The notes below the pieces were generated by a model, which was not told the origin of the DNA, did no database searches, and worked only from the letters and a program-made list of their open reading frames with translations. A program made the position numbers and the translations under genes. This document shows positions 45,390-61,637 of a DNA stretch of 64,000 bases, piece after piece. The DNA is taken from positions 21,176 through 85,175 of the forward strand of contig JAMPYF010000018.1 in NCBI GenBank assembly GCA_023700805.1. The letters are read 5' to 3'. This DNA is from Sulfuritalea sp. Its GTDB lineage: Bacteria > Pseudomonadota > Gammaproteobacteria > Burkholderiales > Rhodocyclaceae. The first letter of the stretch is position 1. Each line of letters starts with the position of its first letter.

Positions 45390-45432
45390 GTTACAAAATG
45401 AAACGCGCTCCGCCGGCAAGCCGGGGGAGCGC
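45390..45432 (-). terminator. Terminator downstream of flhDC
   Basis: Minus-strand transcription out of flhC meets a 12-bp hairpin with a single mismatch (45405-45432, loop of two bases), followed by GTTTCATTTTG. It begins 28 bases after the flhC stop. The T-run is interrupted, so it may be leaky. Confidence 0.6.
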
Positions 45433-45459
45433 GAACCAGCGGAGCGGAACGGCGGGTCG

Positions 45460-46014
45460 CTAGACGGCGGCGAGCGCGGCGCTGGCCGCGGCTTCCGCGG
45501 CACGCCGGGTCTTGCCGGCGCGCGCCGGCATGTGGCACAGGCCGCAGACGTAGCCGCGCGTCGGATCGTAGGCATGGGCGACGAAGTCGCCGCCACACTC
45601 GCGACAAGTGGCCATCTGCAGCATGCTGGCATCGAAGAAGCGCACCATGGTCCAGGCCCGCGTCAACGACAGCACGGTATCCAGGCCGCCGCGCTTGACC
45701 TGGTCCAGATACATCCGGTAGGACTTGATGATCAGCTCCAGCCCGGTCAGCTCGGTATGCGCCTTGAGGAAGCGGTAGTAGGCCATGAACAGCGAGGCAT
45801 GGATATTCGGCTGCCAGGTCATGAACCAGTCGGTCGAGAAGGGCAGCATGCCCTTGGGCGGCGACTCGTGGCGGACTTCCTTGTAGAGCTTGAGCAGACG
45901 CTCGCGCGACAGGTTGGTTTCCGCCTCCAGCAGTTGCAGGCGGGCGCCGAGTTCGATCAACTCGATCGCCAGGCCGATGTCCTTGGCTTCAATGATTACC
46001 GATTTGTTGCGCAT
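45460..46014 (-). CDS. flhC: Flagellar master activator subunit FlhC
   Basis: 184 residues. Forms FlhD4C2, which switches on class II flagellar genes. The DNA- and zinc-binding end is intact with four Cys (ATCRECGGDFV and GYVCGLCHMP). The ribosome site and spacing of 45 bases from flhD mark the usual flhDC pair. Confidence 0.96.
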   Translation of the reverse strand: MRNKSVIIEAKDIGLAIELIELGARLQLLEAETNLSRERLLKLYKEVRHESPPKGMLPFSTDWFMTWQPNIHASLFMAYYRFLKAHTELTGLELIIKSYRMYLDQVKRGGLDTVLSLTRAWTMVRFFDASMLQMATCRECGGDFVAHAYDPTRGYVCGLCHMPARAGKTRRAAEAAASAALAAV

Positions 46015-46059
46015 GGCGATTCTCCGCAGCGTGACGCTTGAGTTTGAACGACGGCCTTG

Positions 46060-46377
46060 TCAGGCAAGGGTTGCGACGGGCCGGCCGGCGGCGAGAATTG
46101 CCGCATGCAGGTGGCCGACGCCGCGATCGCGCTCGTGGTTGGCGAGCAGGTCGAGCAACAGGCTGTCGTCGAAGCGGAAGCTGCACAGCAGCATGTCGGA
46201 ACTGGCCATCTTGAGAACCTGGCCCGGGGTCAGGCGCCCCAGTACATCGGCAATCTCTTGACTGATGCCCAGACGGAAAATGGCTGCTTCGCGATCGGAG
46301 CGAACCATGTTCTGCGCCAGCATCAGGTAGGAGAGATTGACTTCCTTTATGTCGTTGTAGGTGTCGGTCGATTTCAT
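46060..46377 (-). CDS. flhD: Flagellar master activator subunit FlhD
   Basis: 105 residues (IKEVNLSYLMLAQNMVRSDR, FRLGISQEIADVLGRLTPGQ, LLCSFRFDDSLLLDLLANHERD), the partner of FlhC. Its 260-base upstream region is strikingly AT-rich compared with surroundings and carries two inverted repeats, so it likely integrates several regulators. Confidence 0.96.
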   Translation of the reverse strand: MKSTDTYNDIKEVNLSYLMLAQNMVRSDREAAIFRLGISQEIADVLGRLTPGQVLKMASSDMLLCSFRFDDSLLLDLLANHERDRGVGHLHAAILAAGRPVATLA

Positions 46378-46486
46378 CTTGCACTCCTTGTGAGCGCCGG
46401 CCAGGCCCGAATTGGAGCCCGAATCACGGCAGATGCATGATCACACAGGCCATGACAAGAAAGAAATCAGCGGAAAAACCATTCTA

Positions 46487-46532
46487 TTGTAAGAATTAGA
46501 TACAACAGCTTTGTAAGAGAAAACATTACAAA
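46487..46532. promoter_or_regulatory. Two TTGTA/TACAA inverted repeats upstream of flhDC
   Basis: Site 1 (46487-46505) is TTGTA, nine bases, TACAA. Site 2 (46510-46532) is TTTGTAA, nine bases, TTACAAA. They are 110-155 bases before flhD. The pair looks like a dimeric-regulator binding region; the regulator is unknown. Confidence 0.5.
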
Positions 46533-46640
46533 ATAGCCATATCCGGTTGTTTATTTAGTTATTTTCAGCACACCCCTGCGCTGCTACAGGATCTCCTCGG
46601 CCGCGAACTCCGGCGCGCGGACCCGAGTCGGCCCCGCCGA

Positions 46641-48617
46641 CTAAACCGGGCGCAGCGAGAGAACCGGGTACGACTGCACGGTCGCCACGGTGTTGCGGCT
46701 GCGCTTGGCGAGATAGGCGCCCTGGTCGGCCAGCCGGATCAGGGCATCCGGGTCCGCCACCGACGCATCGCGCACGGCGACGCCGATGCTGACGCTGCCG
46801 CGCACCGCCTGAGCACCGCCGACTATCGGCAAGCTCTCGACCGCGGCGCGCATGCGCTCGGCGCAAGCCATCGCCGCCTGCAGCGTGGTATCGGGACAGA
46901 TCACCAGGAATTCGTCGCCGCCGCTGCGCGCCAGCACGTCCTGCGCCCGCATCTCGTCCTTGAAGGCGCTGGCGACTAGCTTGAGAACCATATCACCGGC
47001 GACATGGCCGTGTGCGTCATTGACCTGCTTCAGGTTGTCGATGTCGATCACCATGCATGACAGCGGCCGCTGGCTGCGTGTCGCCATCGCCCATTCCTGC
47101 TGGATCCGGTCCATGGCGTAACGCCGATTGGGGCAGCCGGTCAGCAGGTCAGTCATGCCCACGTCCTGCAACTGCTGGTTGCTCACCGAAAGCTCGGCGG
47201 AAATACGCCGGATTTCCTCCTGGTCGCGGGCAAGCTCCTCCTGCAGCCAGGCCACGCGTTGACCGGCGCGCAAGCGCGCGGCCAGCACCGGCGGCGGCGC
47301 CGGCAGGCACAGGAAATCGTCGGCGCCGGCGTCGAAGGCCCGCACCAGTTCCGCGTCATCGTCGCGGGCGGCGAGAACCATGACGTAGATGCTGCGTCCG
47401 GCTTTGAACTGGCGCAGCGTGCGGGTCAGTTCAAGGCCGTCCAGTTCCGCCGCCTGCGCGTCGACCAGCATGATCTGCGGCTGCAATTCGACGGCCATGG
47501 CCAGGCCCTGCCGGCCATCGGCCGCCTCGAACACCTGATGCCCGGCCGCGGTCAAGACGCCGCAGAGCGGATTGCGGACTCGTGCCTGGTCGCCCACCAC
47601 CAGGATGCACATGCGATCGGTGGAGGTCCCGGCGATGGCAGGCGCGGCCGGCGCAAGCGGCGCCGGGGCGGGTTGCCGAAGCTCGGACGATTCCTCGAAG
47701 TGCGGCGCCGGGCCGGTTTCGACGCCGAGCAGGGCGCCCCACTCACGCCATTCGTGGGCGATCCGGTCACACTGCGCGATCAGCGCCTCGCCCTTGAGCG
47801 AAAGTCGCGCGCCGAGTTGAAACAGCCGGGGCATCAGCGCACGCCACTCGCTCGGCGGCGCAACGCAGATATCGGCGACGACGTCAGCCAGCGCGAGCAT
47901 GTTATTGGCATTATAGGATCCGGAGCCCTCCGGATAAGCCTGCGACTCGGGCAGGTCGAAGCCATCGACTGCCGCGATATACACCACGGGCAGGCCGCAG
48001 TCCTGCATCACCGATGCCGCGATCGTCGCATGCGTGATGGCGAACGCCTCCGTTTCGAGATCCGCCAGACGCGCGTCGGGTGCCGCGTACCGACGCTGCA
48101 GCAGGTCCGAGTACTGCTGCGGAAACAAGGTGGCCAGAACCAGTTCGCCGCTGCGCGCCAGCAAGCCGGCGCTGAACGCCTCCGCCGGCGGACAGCCATC
48201 GCACGCCGGCGCCAGCAACTGCAGCGTCAGCGCCCGCACCAGCGCCTGCGACCAGTAGCGCGGATAGTCGAAGTTGCGACACGGGCCGCTTCGATAGTTC
48301 GCCAGCAGCGATAACCCGGTAGCCAGCGCCCGCACCGCCGGCACGCCCAGCACATTGACCGCATCGCGCAGCGAAATCACCGGGCCGTGGTCCGCCCCCC
48401 CAACGCCATTGGCAACCTTGATCACCTGCACCGAGAATGCCGGATCGGCCTTGATGGCATGGGCCAGCACCGCCAGCGAGGTGGATTCCCTCTGGCTCAG
48501 GCGAACCAGCGCCAGGGCCGCGCCCCTGGGCAGCGGATAGGCCTCCATGGCCTTGATTTCCTCAAGCCGCGTGCGCCCGATAAAGTCCAACTCGGAATGG
48601 GTTTTTTCGCCTGTCAT
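46641..48617 (-). CDS. HDOD-receiver-GGDEF signalling protein
   Basis: 658 residues. An HDOD domain (PLPRGAALALVRLSQRESTSLAVLA, VIKVANGVGG, NVLGVPAVRALATGLSLL) covers about 20-280. A receiver domain follows (CILVVGDQARVRNPL, IMLVDAQAAELDGLEL), then a GGDEF domain at ~500-655 with intact LARSGGDEFLVICPD, so cyclic di-GMP synthesis is likely. It lies just upstream of flhDC in the same direction, separated by the 263-base AT-rich region, suggesting a link between cyclic di-GMP and motility. Confidence 0.88.
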   Translation of the reverse strand: MTGEKTHSELDFIGRTRLEEIKAMEAYPLPRGAALALVRLSQRESTSLAVLAHAIKADPAFSVQVIKVANGVGGADHGPVISLRDAVNVLGVPAVRALATGLSLLANYRSGPCRNFDYPRYWSQALVRALTLQLLAPACDGCPPAEAFSAGLLARSGELVLATLFPQQYSDLLQRRYAAPDARLADLETEAFAITHATIAASVMQDCGLPVVYIAAVDGFDLPESQAYPEGSGSYNANNMLALADVVADICVAPPSEWRALMPRLFQLGARLSLKGEALIAQCDRIAHEWREWGALLGVETGPAPHFEESSELRQPAPAPLAPAAPAIAGTSTDRMCILVVGDQARVRNPLCGVLTAAGHQVFEAADGRQGLAMAVELQPQIMLVDAQAAELDGLELTRTLRQFKAGRSIYVMVLAARDDDAELVRAFDAGADDFLCLPAPPPVLAARLRAGQRVAWLQEELARDQEEIRRISAELSVSNQQLQDVGMTDLLTGCPNRRYAMDRIQQEWAMATRSQRPLSCMVIDIDNLKQVNDAHGHVAGDMVLKLVASAFKDEMRAQDVLARSGGDEFLVICPDTTLQAAMACAERMRAAVESLPIVGGAQAVRGSVSIGVAVRDASVADPDALIRLADQGAYLAKRSRNTVATVQSYPVLSLRPV

Positions 48618-48690
48618 TGGCTGGCTTATATCACCATTTCGTGGGCGCGAGCAACGCCGAAAGGGGCATTTCGCAGGCTAGAATAAGTTC

Positions 48691-49245
48691 ATGGACCCGG
48701 CCATGAATTTTTGCAGCGCCTGCGGCGCACCCGTCACGCTGCGCGTGCCCGTCGGCGATTCCCTGCCGCGCCATGTCTGCGATGCCTGCGGCGCGATTCA
48801 TTACCGCAACCCGCGCCTGGTGGTGGGGGCCTTGCCCGAATGGGAAGACCGCATCCTCCTCTGCCGGCGGGCCATCGAACCGCGCCACGGCAAATGGACC
48901 TTGCCGGCCGGCTTCATGGAAAACGGCGAAACCGTCGCCGCCGCGGCCATGCGCGAGACCCTCGAAGAGGCCTGCGCCCGCATCCAGCTGGGCGAGATGT
49001 ATACCCTGATCAGCGTGCCGCACATACACCAGGTGCATGTCATCTACCGTTCGCAACTGCTTGATCTCGACTTCGCCGCCGGCGTCGAAACCCTTGAACT
49101 GCGCCTGTTCCGCGAGGACGAAATTCCCTGGGACGACATCGCCTTTCGCACCATTGCCATCACCCTCAGACACTACTTCGCCGATCGCCGCGCCGGACGG
49201 TTCGGTTTCCATACCGAGGACCTGACCGCGCCGCCGCCGCGCTGA
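48691..49245 (+). CDS. NUDIX hydrolase with N-terminal zinc ribbon
   Basis: 184 residues. Zinc ribbon (CSACGAPVT and CDACGAIHYRNPR), then a NUDIX box GFMENGETVAAAAMRETLEEA with the catalytic REXXEE residues. Resembles NADH pyrophosphatase-type NUDIX proteins, though without the NudC SQPWPFPxS signature, so the substrate is not settled. Start ATG 48691 or 48703. Confidence 0.88.
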   Translation: MDPAMNFCSACGAPVTLRVPVGDSLPRHVCDACGAIHYRNPRLVVGALPEWEDRILLCRRAIEPRHGKWTLPAGFMENGETVAAAAMRETLEEACARIQLGEMYTLISVPHIHQVHVIYRSQLLDLDFAAGVETLELRLFREDEIPWDDIAFRTIAITLRHYFADRRAGRFGFHTEDLTAPPPR

Positions 49246-49251
49246 AGACCC

Positions 49252-50004
49252 CTACTGCTCCTCGAGGTTGAAGACCACCGGCAGCACCACAGCGAAGGCC
49301 TGGCCGCGCAAGCCGTCCGGCACGCGCGCGCGCAAGGCGCCGGCATCGATCATGGCCAGCGCCGCCTGATCCAGCGCCTCATGGCCGCTGGATCGAGCCA
49401 CGGTGGCGGCGCGCGGCCGGCCGTCGCGGCCGACCTCGACGCGGATCTCGGCGCTCCCCGCCCAACCGGAAGCCATCGCCTGCGCCGGGTAGCGCTTGTA
49501 GCGGCGCGCCTGGGTCGCCACCGCGAGCCGATAGCCGCGCAGACCGTCCGCCACCTCGGCGGAGGCACCGGCCTCGGTCAGCGGGGAAGTGCCGGCCGCT
49601 GCCACGGCAGGCACCGCAGGCGCGATGGTGGGAACGGAAGACGGCGCGGGGCCGGACATCGGCTTCAAATCCGGAACAGGCGATAGCGCGGCTAATCGCG
49701 GAACCGAAGCAGGCTCGGGCCGCTCTAATGGGTCTGATGCAGGCTTGTTTGCGGGCGGGGCAAGAGTTGGTGCTGGCGCCACGGCGCGTTGCGGCGGTTT
49801 GGGCGAGAAGCCGGGCGACAGCGGCGCGGGCCGCGGGTGCGACAACTGGCGCAGCGAAGCCTGCAGTCGAGAAGGCGTATCCTGCGTCAGGACGGTTGGA
49901 CCGGCCGGCCAGAGTAACAGCAGGTGCAGCAGCAAGGAAGCAGCGATGGAACAGAGCAGCCGTCGCCTCGCTAATCCCATCAACCCCAGGCTATGAAAAG
50001 TCAT
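49252..50004 (-). CDS. TonB-like energy transducer
   Basis: 250 residues: an N-terminal membrane helix (LLCSIAASLLLHLLLLWPAG), a long Pro/Ala-rich periplasmic spacer, and a C-terminal TonB domain (YRLAVATQARRYKRYPAQAM, GSAEIRVEVGRDGRPRAATVARSSG, LDQAALAMIDAG). It would energise an outer-membrane receptor, but no exbBD or receptor gene is adjacent. The spacer includes a dispersed repeat copy (49765-49786). Confidence 0.82.
   Translation of the reverse strand: MTFHSLGLMGLARRRLLCSIAASLLLHLLLLWPAGPTVLTQDTPSRLQASLRQLSHPRPAPLSPGFSPKPPQRAVAPAPTLAPPANKPASDPLERPEPASVPRLAALSPVPDLKPMSGPAPSSVPTIAPAVPAVAAAGTSPLTEAGASAEVADGLRGYRLAVATQARRYKRYPAQAMASGWAGSAEIRVEVGRDGRPRAATVARSSGHEALDQAALAMIDAGALRARVPDGLRGQAFAVVLPVVFNLEEQ
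49765..49786 (+). repeat. Dispersed 22-bp element, copy 9
   Basis: Core with one mismatch (AGTTGGTGCTGGCG), then CCACGGCG. Antisense in the Pro-rich spacer of the TonB-like gene. Confidence 0.8.
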
Positions 50005-50045
50005 TGCGCTCTGCTAAATTCTTGCCAATACAGGATTCTATAGAG

Positions 50046-50621
50046 ATGAGTAGCCATCCGCTGATCCTTACCCTCGACCAGTATGGTGTGCCGCACCGCT
50101 GGGTGAGTTGGCAGCATGCCTGCATTTATGTGGCGCGCGACCTGGTCGCGTGGGATGCGGGCGATACTCATTTCATTTTCTACGGCGGCACCAACCGCGT
50201 CACCGGCGAACGCTCCGAACTTGCCACCAGCAGCATCATCGCGATACGCGGCAAGGCCCTCTCGGGCAAGTCCCTGCATCCGACTCCGCCGCTGTCGAAC
50301 CGCGAACTGTTCCATCGCGACCGGCACATCTGCGCCTACTGCGCCCGCGAGTTCTCCTCGCAGCGACTGACCCGCGACCATATCCTGCCGGTTTCGCAAG
50401 GCGGCCGCGACAACTGGATGAACGTCGTCACCGCCTGCCGCAACTGCAACCAGACCAAGAGCGGACGCACTCCCGAACAGGCGCGCATGGAACTGGTCTA
50501 TGCGCCCTATGTGCCGAACAAGGCGGAATACCTGATCCTCAGCAACCGCAACATCCTCGCCGATCAGATGGACTTCCTCGCCCGCCACGTGCCGTCGCAG
50601 AGCCGCGTGCGCGCGGCCTGA
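50046..50621 (+). CDS. HNH endonuclease-family protein
   Basis: 191 residues. A C-terminal HNH domain ([53 protein letters not shown]) with two CXXC pairs for zinc and the catalytic H of RDHI. The N-terminal ~90 residues ([22 protein letters not shown]) match a widespread chromosomal HNH subfamily whose role is unknown. It is not next to a restriction system or mobile element. Confidence 0.88.
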   Translation: MSSHPLILTLDQYGVPHRWVSWQHACIYVARDLVAWDAGDTHFIFYGGTNRVTGERSELATSSIIAIRGKALSGKSLHPTPPLSNRELFHRDRHICAYCAREFSSQRLTRDHILPVSQGGRDNWMNVVTACRNCNQTKSGRTPEQARMELVYAPYVPNKAEYLILSNRNILADQMDFLARHVPSQSRVRAA

Positions 50622-50631
50622 TTTTCCTGAA

Positions 50632-52893
<2,262 letters not shown>

Positions 52894-52933
52894 AGGCGAA
52901 ATAAATTGAGGATTTCGAGCAGGTAGAATCGGG

Positions 52934-53023
52934 TGGCGGAGAGGGTGGGATTCGAACCCACGGATGCCTTGCGACATCGCCTGATTTCGAGTCAGGTACA
53001 TTCGACCACTCTGCCACCTCTCC
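52934..53023 (-). tRNA. tRNA-Ser (anticodon CGA)
   Basis: A 90-base cloverleaf on the minus strand: acceptor GGAGAGG paired with CCTCTCC, anticodon arm CCTGA-CTCGAAA-TCAGG with CGA reading UCG codons, a long variable arm as in class II tRNAs, and the T-arm GTGGGTTCGAATCCCAC. The discriminator G and CCA end are encoded (52934-52937). Confidence 0.97.
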
Positions 53024-53084
53024 GCGAGGCGCGGATTATACCCGCGAAGCGGCCGTCGGTCACAGCACGCACGGAGGGAAAGCA

Positions 53085-55797
<2,713 letters not shown>

Positions 55798-57114
55798 TTA
55801 TCGTTTCTTTTTCGCCTGCGCATCGAGCTCGCGCAGGTGGGCAAGTTTTTCGGCGATCTTCTGTTCCAGTCCGCGCGCCACGGGCTGATACCAATGCACG
55901 GCGGGCATGCCCTCGGGCAGGTAGGTCTCCCCGGCGGCATAGCCCTCGGCTTCGTCGTGGGCGTAGCGGTAGTCAGCGCCGTAGCCTAGTTCCTTCATCA
56001 GCTTGGTCGGCGCGTTGCGCAGGTGCTCGGGTACGCCTCGGCTCTTGTCCCTGACGACGAAGGCGCGGGCGGCATTATAGGCGACGTAGGCGGCGTTCGA
56101 CTTCGGCGCCACGGCCATGTACAGCACGGCATTGGCCAGCGCCAGCTCGCCTTCCGGGCTGCCCAGGCGCTCGTAGGTGGCGCAGGCATTCAGTGCGATT
56201 TCCCAGGCGCGCGGGTCGGCCAGGCCGACGTCCTCGATCGCCATGCGCACGATGCGCCGTCCCATGTAGAGCGGATCGGCGCCGCCATCGAGCATGCGCA
56301 CCAGCCAGTACAGCGCGGCATCGGGGTTGGAGCCGCGCACCGACTTGTGCAGGGCCGAGATCTGGTCGTAGAAGGCGTCGCCGCCCTTGTCGAAGCGGCG
56401 CAGGTCGGCGGCCAGCGCCTGCTCCAGAAAGTTGGCGCTGACGACACGGTGCTTGGCCGTGGCGGCGGCCGTGCGCAACTGCTCGAGCACGTTGAGCAGG
56501 CGCCGCGCATCGCCGTCGGCATAGCCGATCAGCCGATCGCGCGCGTCCGGTTCGAATTCCAGTTGATCGAGCGCCCGGGTCCGTGCGCGATCGAACAGTT
56601 CGCCCAGCTCGGCCTCGTCGAGGCTCTTCAGCACATACACCGAGGCCCGCGACAGCAAGGCGGAATTGACCTCGAAGGACGGGTTCTCGGTGGTGGCGCC
56701 GATGAAGGTCACCGTGCCCTTTTCAACATAGGGCAGGAAGGCGTCCTGCTGCGCCTTGTTGAAGCGATGCACTTCGTCGACGAACAGTATCGTGCGCCGG
56801 CCCTGCTGCGCCATGACTTCGGCCTGCTGCATCGCCTCGCGGATGTCCTTGACGCCCGAGAATACCGCCGACAGCGCAATGAATTCGGCATCGAAACTGT
56901 CGGCCATGAGCCGCGCCAGTGTGGTCTTGCCGACTCCCGGCGGACCCCAGAGGATCATCGAATGCGGCGTGCCCGATGAAAATGCCAGGCGCAGCGGTTT
57001 GCCTTCGCCCAGCAGGTGGCGCTGGCCGATCACCTCGTCCAGCGTGCGCGGCCGCATCTGCTCGGCCAGCGGCGCGTGCGCGACCGAAGCCGGAAACAGG
57101 TCACTCGCCGACAA
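55798..57114 (-). CDS. rarA: Replication-associated recombination protein RarA (MgsA)
   Basis: About 438 residues. AAA+ clamp-loader-like ATPase acting at stalled forks: PLAEQMRPRTLDEVIGQRHLLG, Walker A LWGPPGVGKTTLA, Walker B ILFVDEVHRFNKAQQDAFLP, sensor GATTENPSFEVN. No ATG exists at the expected position: TTG 57114 or TTG 57138 gives the full protein, both overlapping the end of lolA, and the next ATG (57057) lies inside the conserved domain. It follows lolA and precedes serS in one direction. Confidence 0.94.
   Translation of the reverse strand: MSASDLFPASVAHAPLAEQMRPRTLDEVIGQRHLLGEGKPLRLAFSSGTPHSMILWGPPGVGKTTLARLMADSFDAEFIALSAVFSGVKDIREAMQQAEVMAQQGRRTILFVDEVHRFNKAQQDAFLPYVEKGTVTFIGATTENPSFEVNSALLSRASVYVLKSLDEAELGELFDRARTRALDQLEFEPDARDRLIGYADGDARRLLNVLEQLRTAAATAKHRVVSANFLEQALAADLRRFDKGGDAFYDQISALHKSVRGSNPDAALYWLVRMLDGGADPLYMGRRIVRMAIEDVGLADPRAWEIALNACATYERLGSPEGELALANAVLYMAVAPKSNAAYVAYNAARAFVVRDKSRGVPEHLRNAPTKLMKELGYGADYRYAHDEAEGYAAGETYLPEGMPAVHWYQPVARGLEQKIAEKLAHLRELDAQAKKKR
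56430..56451 (+). repeat. Dispersed 22-bp element, copy 11
   Basis: Core with one mismatch (AGTTGGCGCTGACG), then ACACGGTG. Antisense within rarA (codes VVSANF). Confidence 0.8.
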
Positions 57115-57712
57115 CGTCGGCCCCGGCCGGTGCGACAAAACGAAACAGCGCAGCCGGCAACGCCGGGTTGGCCTCGAACTGGGTGAAACGCAGCACCGTC
57201 ACCTGGCCGAAGCTGTCGTGGATTTCCATGCTCACCGGCCGGTTGGCGGCGAAACCTATCTTGACCCGCTCGAAGCTGGCGTCGCCGCCCTTGGGGGTGG
57301 CCTCGACGAACTCCACGCCATCCGCCGCAGCGCCGTCCTTGAGTACGAAGTGCTTGTCCAGGTCCTGGCCCGCGAGCAATGCGGCGGGGCTGGAACCGAA
57401 GGCCGTGCCGAGCTTTTTGACCGCGACCTGGTTCAGGTCGGGGTCAAAGCTCCACAGCTTGTTGCCATCGCTGACCAGCAGCTGCTTGTAGGGCTTTTCG
57501 TAGGACCAGCGAAACTTGCCGGGACGCTGCAAGGCGAAGATGCCCGCCGACTGCTGCGGCTTGCGGCCCGACTTGGCGATTACGGTTTGTACGAACACGC
57601 CGCGGGCGCTGCGGTTGGTTTCAAGAAAGCTCTTGAGCTGGTCAAGGCCGCCGGCCGATGCCGGGACAGCGGCGCCGATCAGCAAGCAGAAAAGGCAGAT
57701 TAGTCGCGTCAT
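57101..57712 (-). CDS. lolA: Outer-membrane lipoprotein carrier protein LolA
   Basis: 203 residues from ATG 57712. Sec signal (RLICLFCLLIGAAVPASA), then the LolA fold (LDQLKSFLETNRSARGVFVQ, GKFRWSYEKPYKQLLVSDGNKLWSFDPDLNQV, VRFTQF-type strand). It carries lipoproteins across the periplasm to the outer membrane. Operon order ftsK-lolA-rarA-serS is a classic conserved arrangement and supports all four calls. Confidence 0.95.
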   Translation of the reverse strand: MTRLICLFCLLIGAAVPASAGGLDQLKSFLETNRSARGVFVQTVIAKSGRKPQQSAGIFALQRPGKFRWSYEKPYKQLLVSDGNKLWSFDPDLNQVAVKKLGTAFGSSPAALLAGQDLDKHFVLKDGAAADGVEFVEATPKGGDASFERVKIGFAANRPVSMEIHDSFGQVTVLRFTQFEANPALPAALFRFVAPAGADVVGE

Positions 57713-57773
57713 GGCGCAATTATCCCCGACTCCACCCCGCCACGGCGCTTTATTCCGTGCCTTGCTCCGCGCC

Positions 57774-60092
<2,319 letters not shown>

Positions 60093-60175
60093 GGCGAGGA
60101 GCGGGTCGGGAGTTCCACCCGGACCGAAAAGACGGACACTGACAAATTATGGCGGTCCGTCAGGGTGCTCAAGCC

Positions 60176-60202
60176 AAAAAAAAGCCGACCAAGTCAGCCT
60201 TT
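60176..60202 (-). terminator. Rho-independent terminator
   Basis: On the minus strand a 10-bp stem (two G-T pairs) with loop TTG is followed by a run of eight T. It lies 73 bases beyond the stop of the FecR-like gene and closes the adhesin-OmpA-FecR transcription unit before ftsK. Confidence 0.85.
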
Positions 60203-60275
60203 GTTCCGCTCTTGCGGCAAGAGATCGGGCGCCAGCTCCAGGCTGCAAGCCGCGCCCGAACCTTCCCAAATAAGA

Positions 60276-60932
60276 TTACCGAGTGCCCAGTGCGGCCTTG
60301 GCCAGTTGCTGGATGTCGGGATTGTTGGGCTGGCGCGCGAGCATGTTGCGAGCCACCATCTTCAGATCGTCGGCCATCCCATGCTCCTGGAACACCGAAT
60401 ACAGGAACAACTCCGGCGTCACATCGTCAGGCGCGGCTGCCGCCCGCATGGATTCATAAGCGGCTACCGCATCGGCAACTTCGTCCTTGCTCGCCGCGGT
60501 CTCCACCTTCGCCGAGCGCACTACAAGGCCGCCCACCCGTGATGTGTTCATCAGTTCGGAAATGCGGGCCAGCTTCTGCGGCACGGCGGCCGGCAATTGC
60601 ACCACCTCGGGTTTGCTGCCCTTGAGCAATTCACCGCCTGCCGAGGTCGCGACAAAACTGCCCGGCCCCACCCATGACTCCTGGCGGCTGGCAGTGGTGT
60701 AGCTGATGCGGATCTTGCTGGCAGCCGAGGCCAGCACAACCTTGTCGCCGTGACGCAACCTCATGTAGGGCTGAGCCTTGCGCGCCGGGCCTTCCTTGCT
60801 CTGGTAGCTCACCTCGCCCTGCAAGGCGTTCACCAGGGCAACATCGCCGGCTGCCTCCTGCGCAAGAGCTCCACCCGCCACCAGTGCGGCGACAGCCAGC
60901 GCGCTCAATTCAAAGTGGGTTCTGAAGATCAT
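60276..60932 (-). CDS. FecR-like exported protein
   Basis: About 218 residues from ATG 60932. A Sec signal (LSALAVAALVAGGALAQ) precedes a FecR-like domain (LVNALQGEVSYQSKEGPARK, LRHGDKVVLASAASKIRISY, GSFVATSAGGELLKG) and a helical C-terminus (ELFLYSVFQEHGMADDLKMV). It follows the OmpA-like gene with a five-base gap, so they are co-expressed. Proteins like this are often linked to large exoproteins. Function unknown. Confidence 0.7.
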   Translation of the reverse strand: MIFRTHFELSALAVAALVAGGALAQEAAGDVALVNALQGEVSYQSKEGPARKAQPYMRLRHGDKVVLASAASKIRISYTTASRQESWVGPGSFVATSAGGELLKGSKPEVVQLPAAVPQKLARISELMNTSRVGGLVVRSAKVETAASKDEVADAVAAYESMRAAAAPDDVTPELFLYSVFQEHGMADDLKMVARNMLARQPNNPDIQQLAKAALGTR

Positions 60933-60937
60933 GGCGG

Positions 60938-61495
60938 TCACCAATTGGGAACGAACTCGACCCGACGATTCATGGCACCGGTCGGATTATCGGTGTCGCG
61001 CAACTTATCGCTGGAAAGCCCTGCTGTCTCGATATTGCTCAGTCCGAACTCGGCCTCCAGGAAACTCTTGACCGACTCCGCACGGCTCTTCGACAAGCGA
61101 CGATTTGTCGCCTCACTGCCCGTAGCGTCCGTGTGGCCCTCGATTGCCAATGACTTCCAGACGCCGGCTTTACGTTGCAACGCAGCACCCACCGACCTCA
61201 GGAATCCCTTTCCTTCTTCGGTCAGCATCGCCGAACCGCGAGCAAAAGTGATCTGGATCGTATCGAGCGATGACTTGGGAATCACGCTCTGACAACGCAG
61301 CCCGATTTTTTCCATTTGTGCGCACTCATCCTTGAGCGCGACTATTTCCTTTGGAAACAAGGCACCTTCAACCTCGTCCACCTTGGGATTAGGCGAGTTG
61401 ATGGACACCGTCTGGCGCATCTCATCATCTGCGGCGAACGCCACACCGCACATGGAAGACACCAACAGCGCCGTAACAACTGCATGCTTGATCAT
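60938..61495 (-). CDS. OmpA-family outer membrane protein
   Basis: 185 residues from ATG 61495. A Sec signal (AVVTALLVSSMCGVAFAA) precedes a linker with two Cys (CAQMEKIGLRC) and an OmpA-like peptidoglycan-binding domain (ITFARGSAMLTEEGKGFL, LAIEGHTDATGSEATNRRLS, KSRAESVKSFLEAEFG, GAMNRRVEFVPN). It probably anchors the envelope near the adhesin encoded upstream. Confidence 0.9.
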   Translation of the reverse strand: MIKHAVVTALLVSSMCGVAFAADDEMRQTVSINSPNPKVDEVEGALFPKEIVALKDECAQMEKIGLRCQSVIPKSSLDTIQITFARGSAMLTEEGKGFLRSVGAALQRKAGVWKSLAIEGHTDATGSEATNRRLSKSRAESVKSFLEAEFGLSNIETAGLSSDKLRDTDNPTGAMNRRVEFVPNW

Positions 61496-61637
61496 GGCCA
61501 ACCTCCGTTAATCCGTTGCATCCAACTATTTGAAGTTAAAACATACAGCTACGCGCAACACCAAGTCAACGACAAATGTCACGGACGCCGGCAATTCCCG
61601 GCAAGAGCAGATAGTTCCCTCATAGTACAAATCCCTT

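Noticed and set aside
50046..50621. HNH gene as part of a restriction or mobile element
   Set aside because: It belongs to a common chromosomal subfamily and has no methylase, integrase or repeats beside it.
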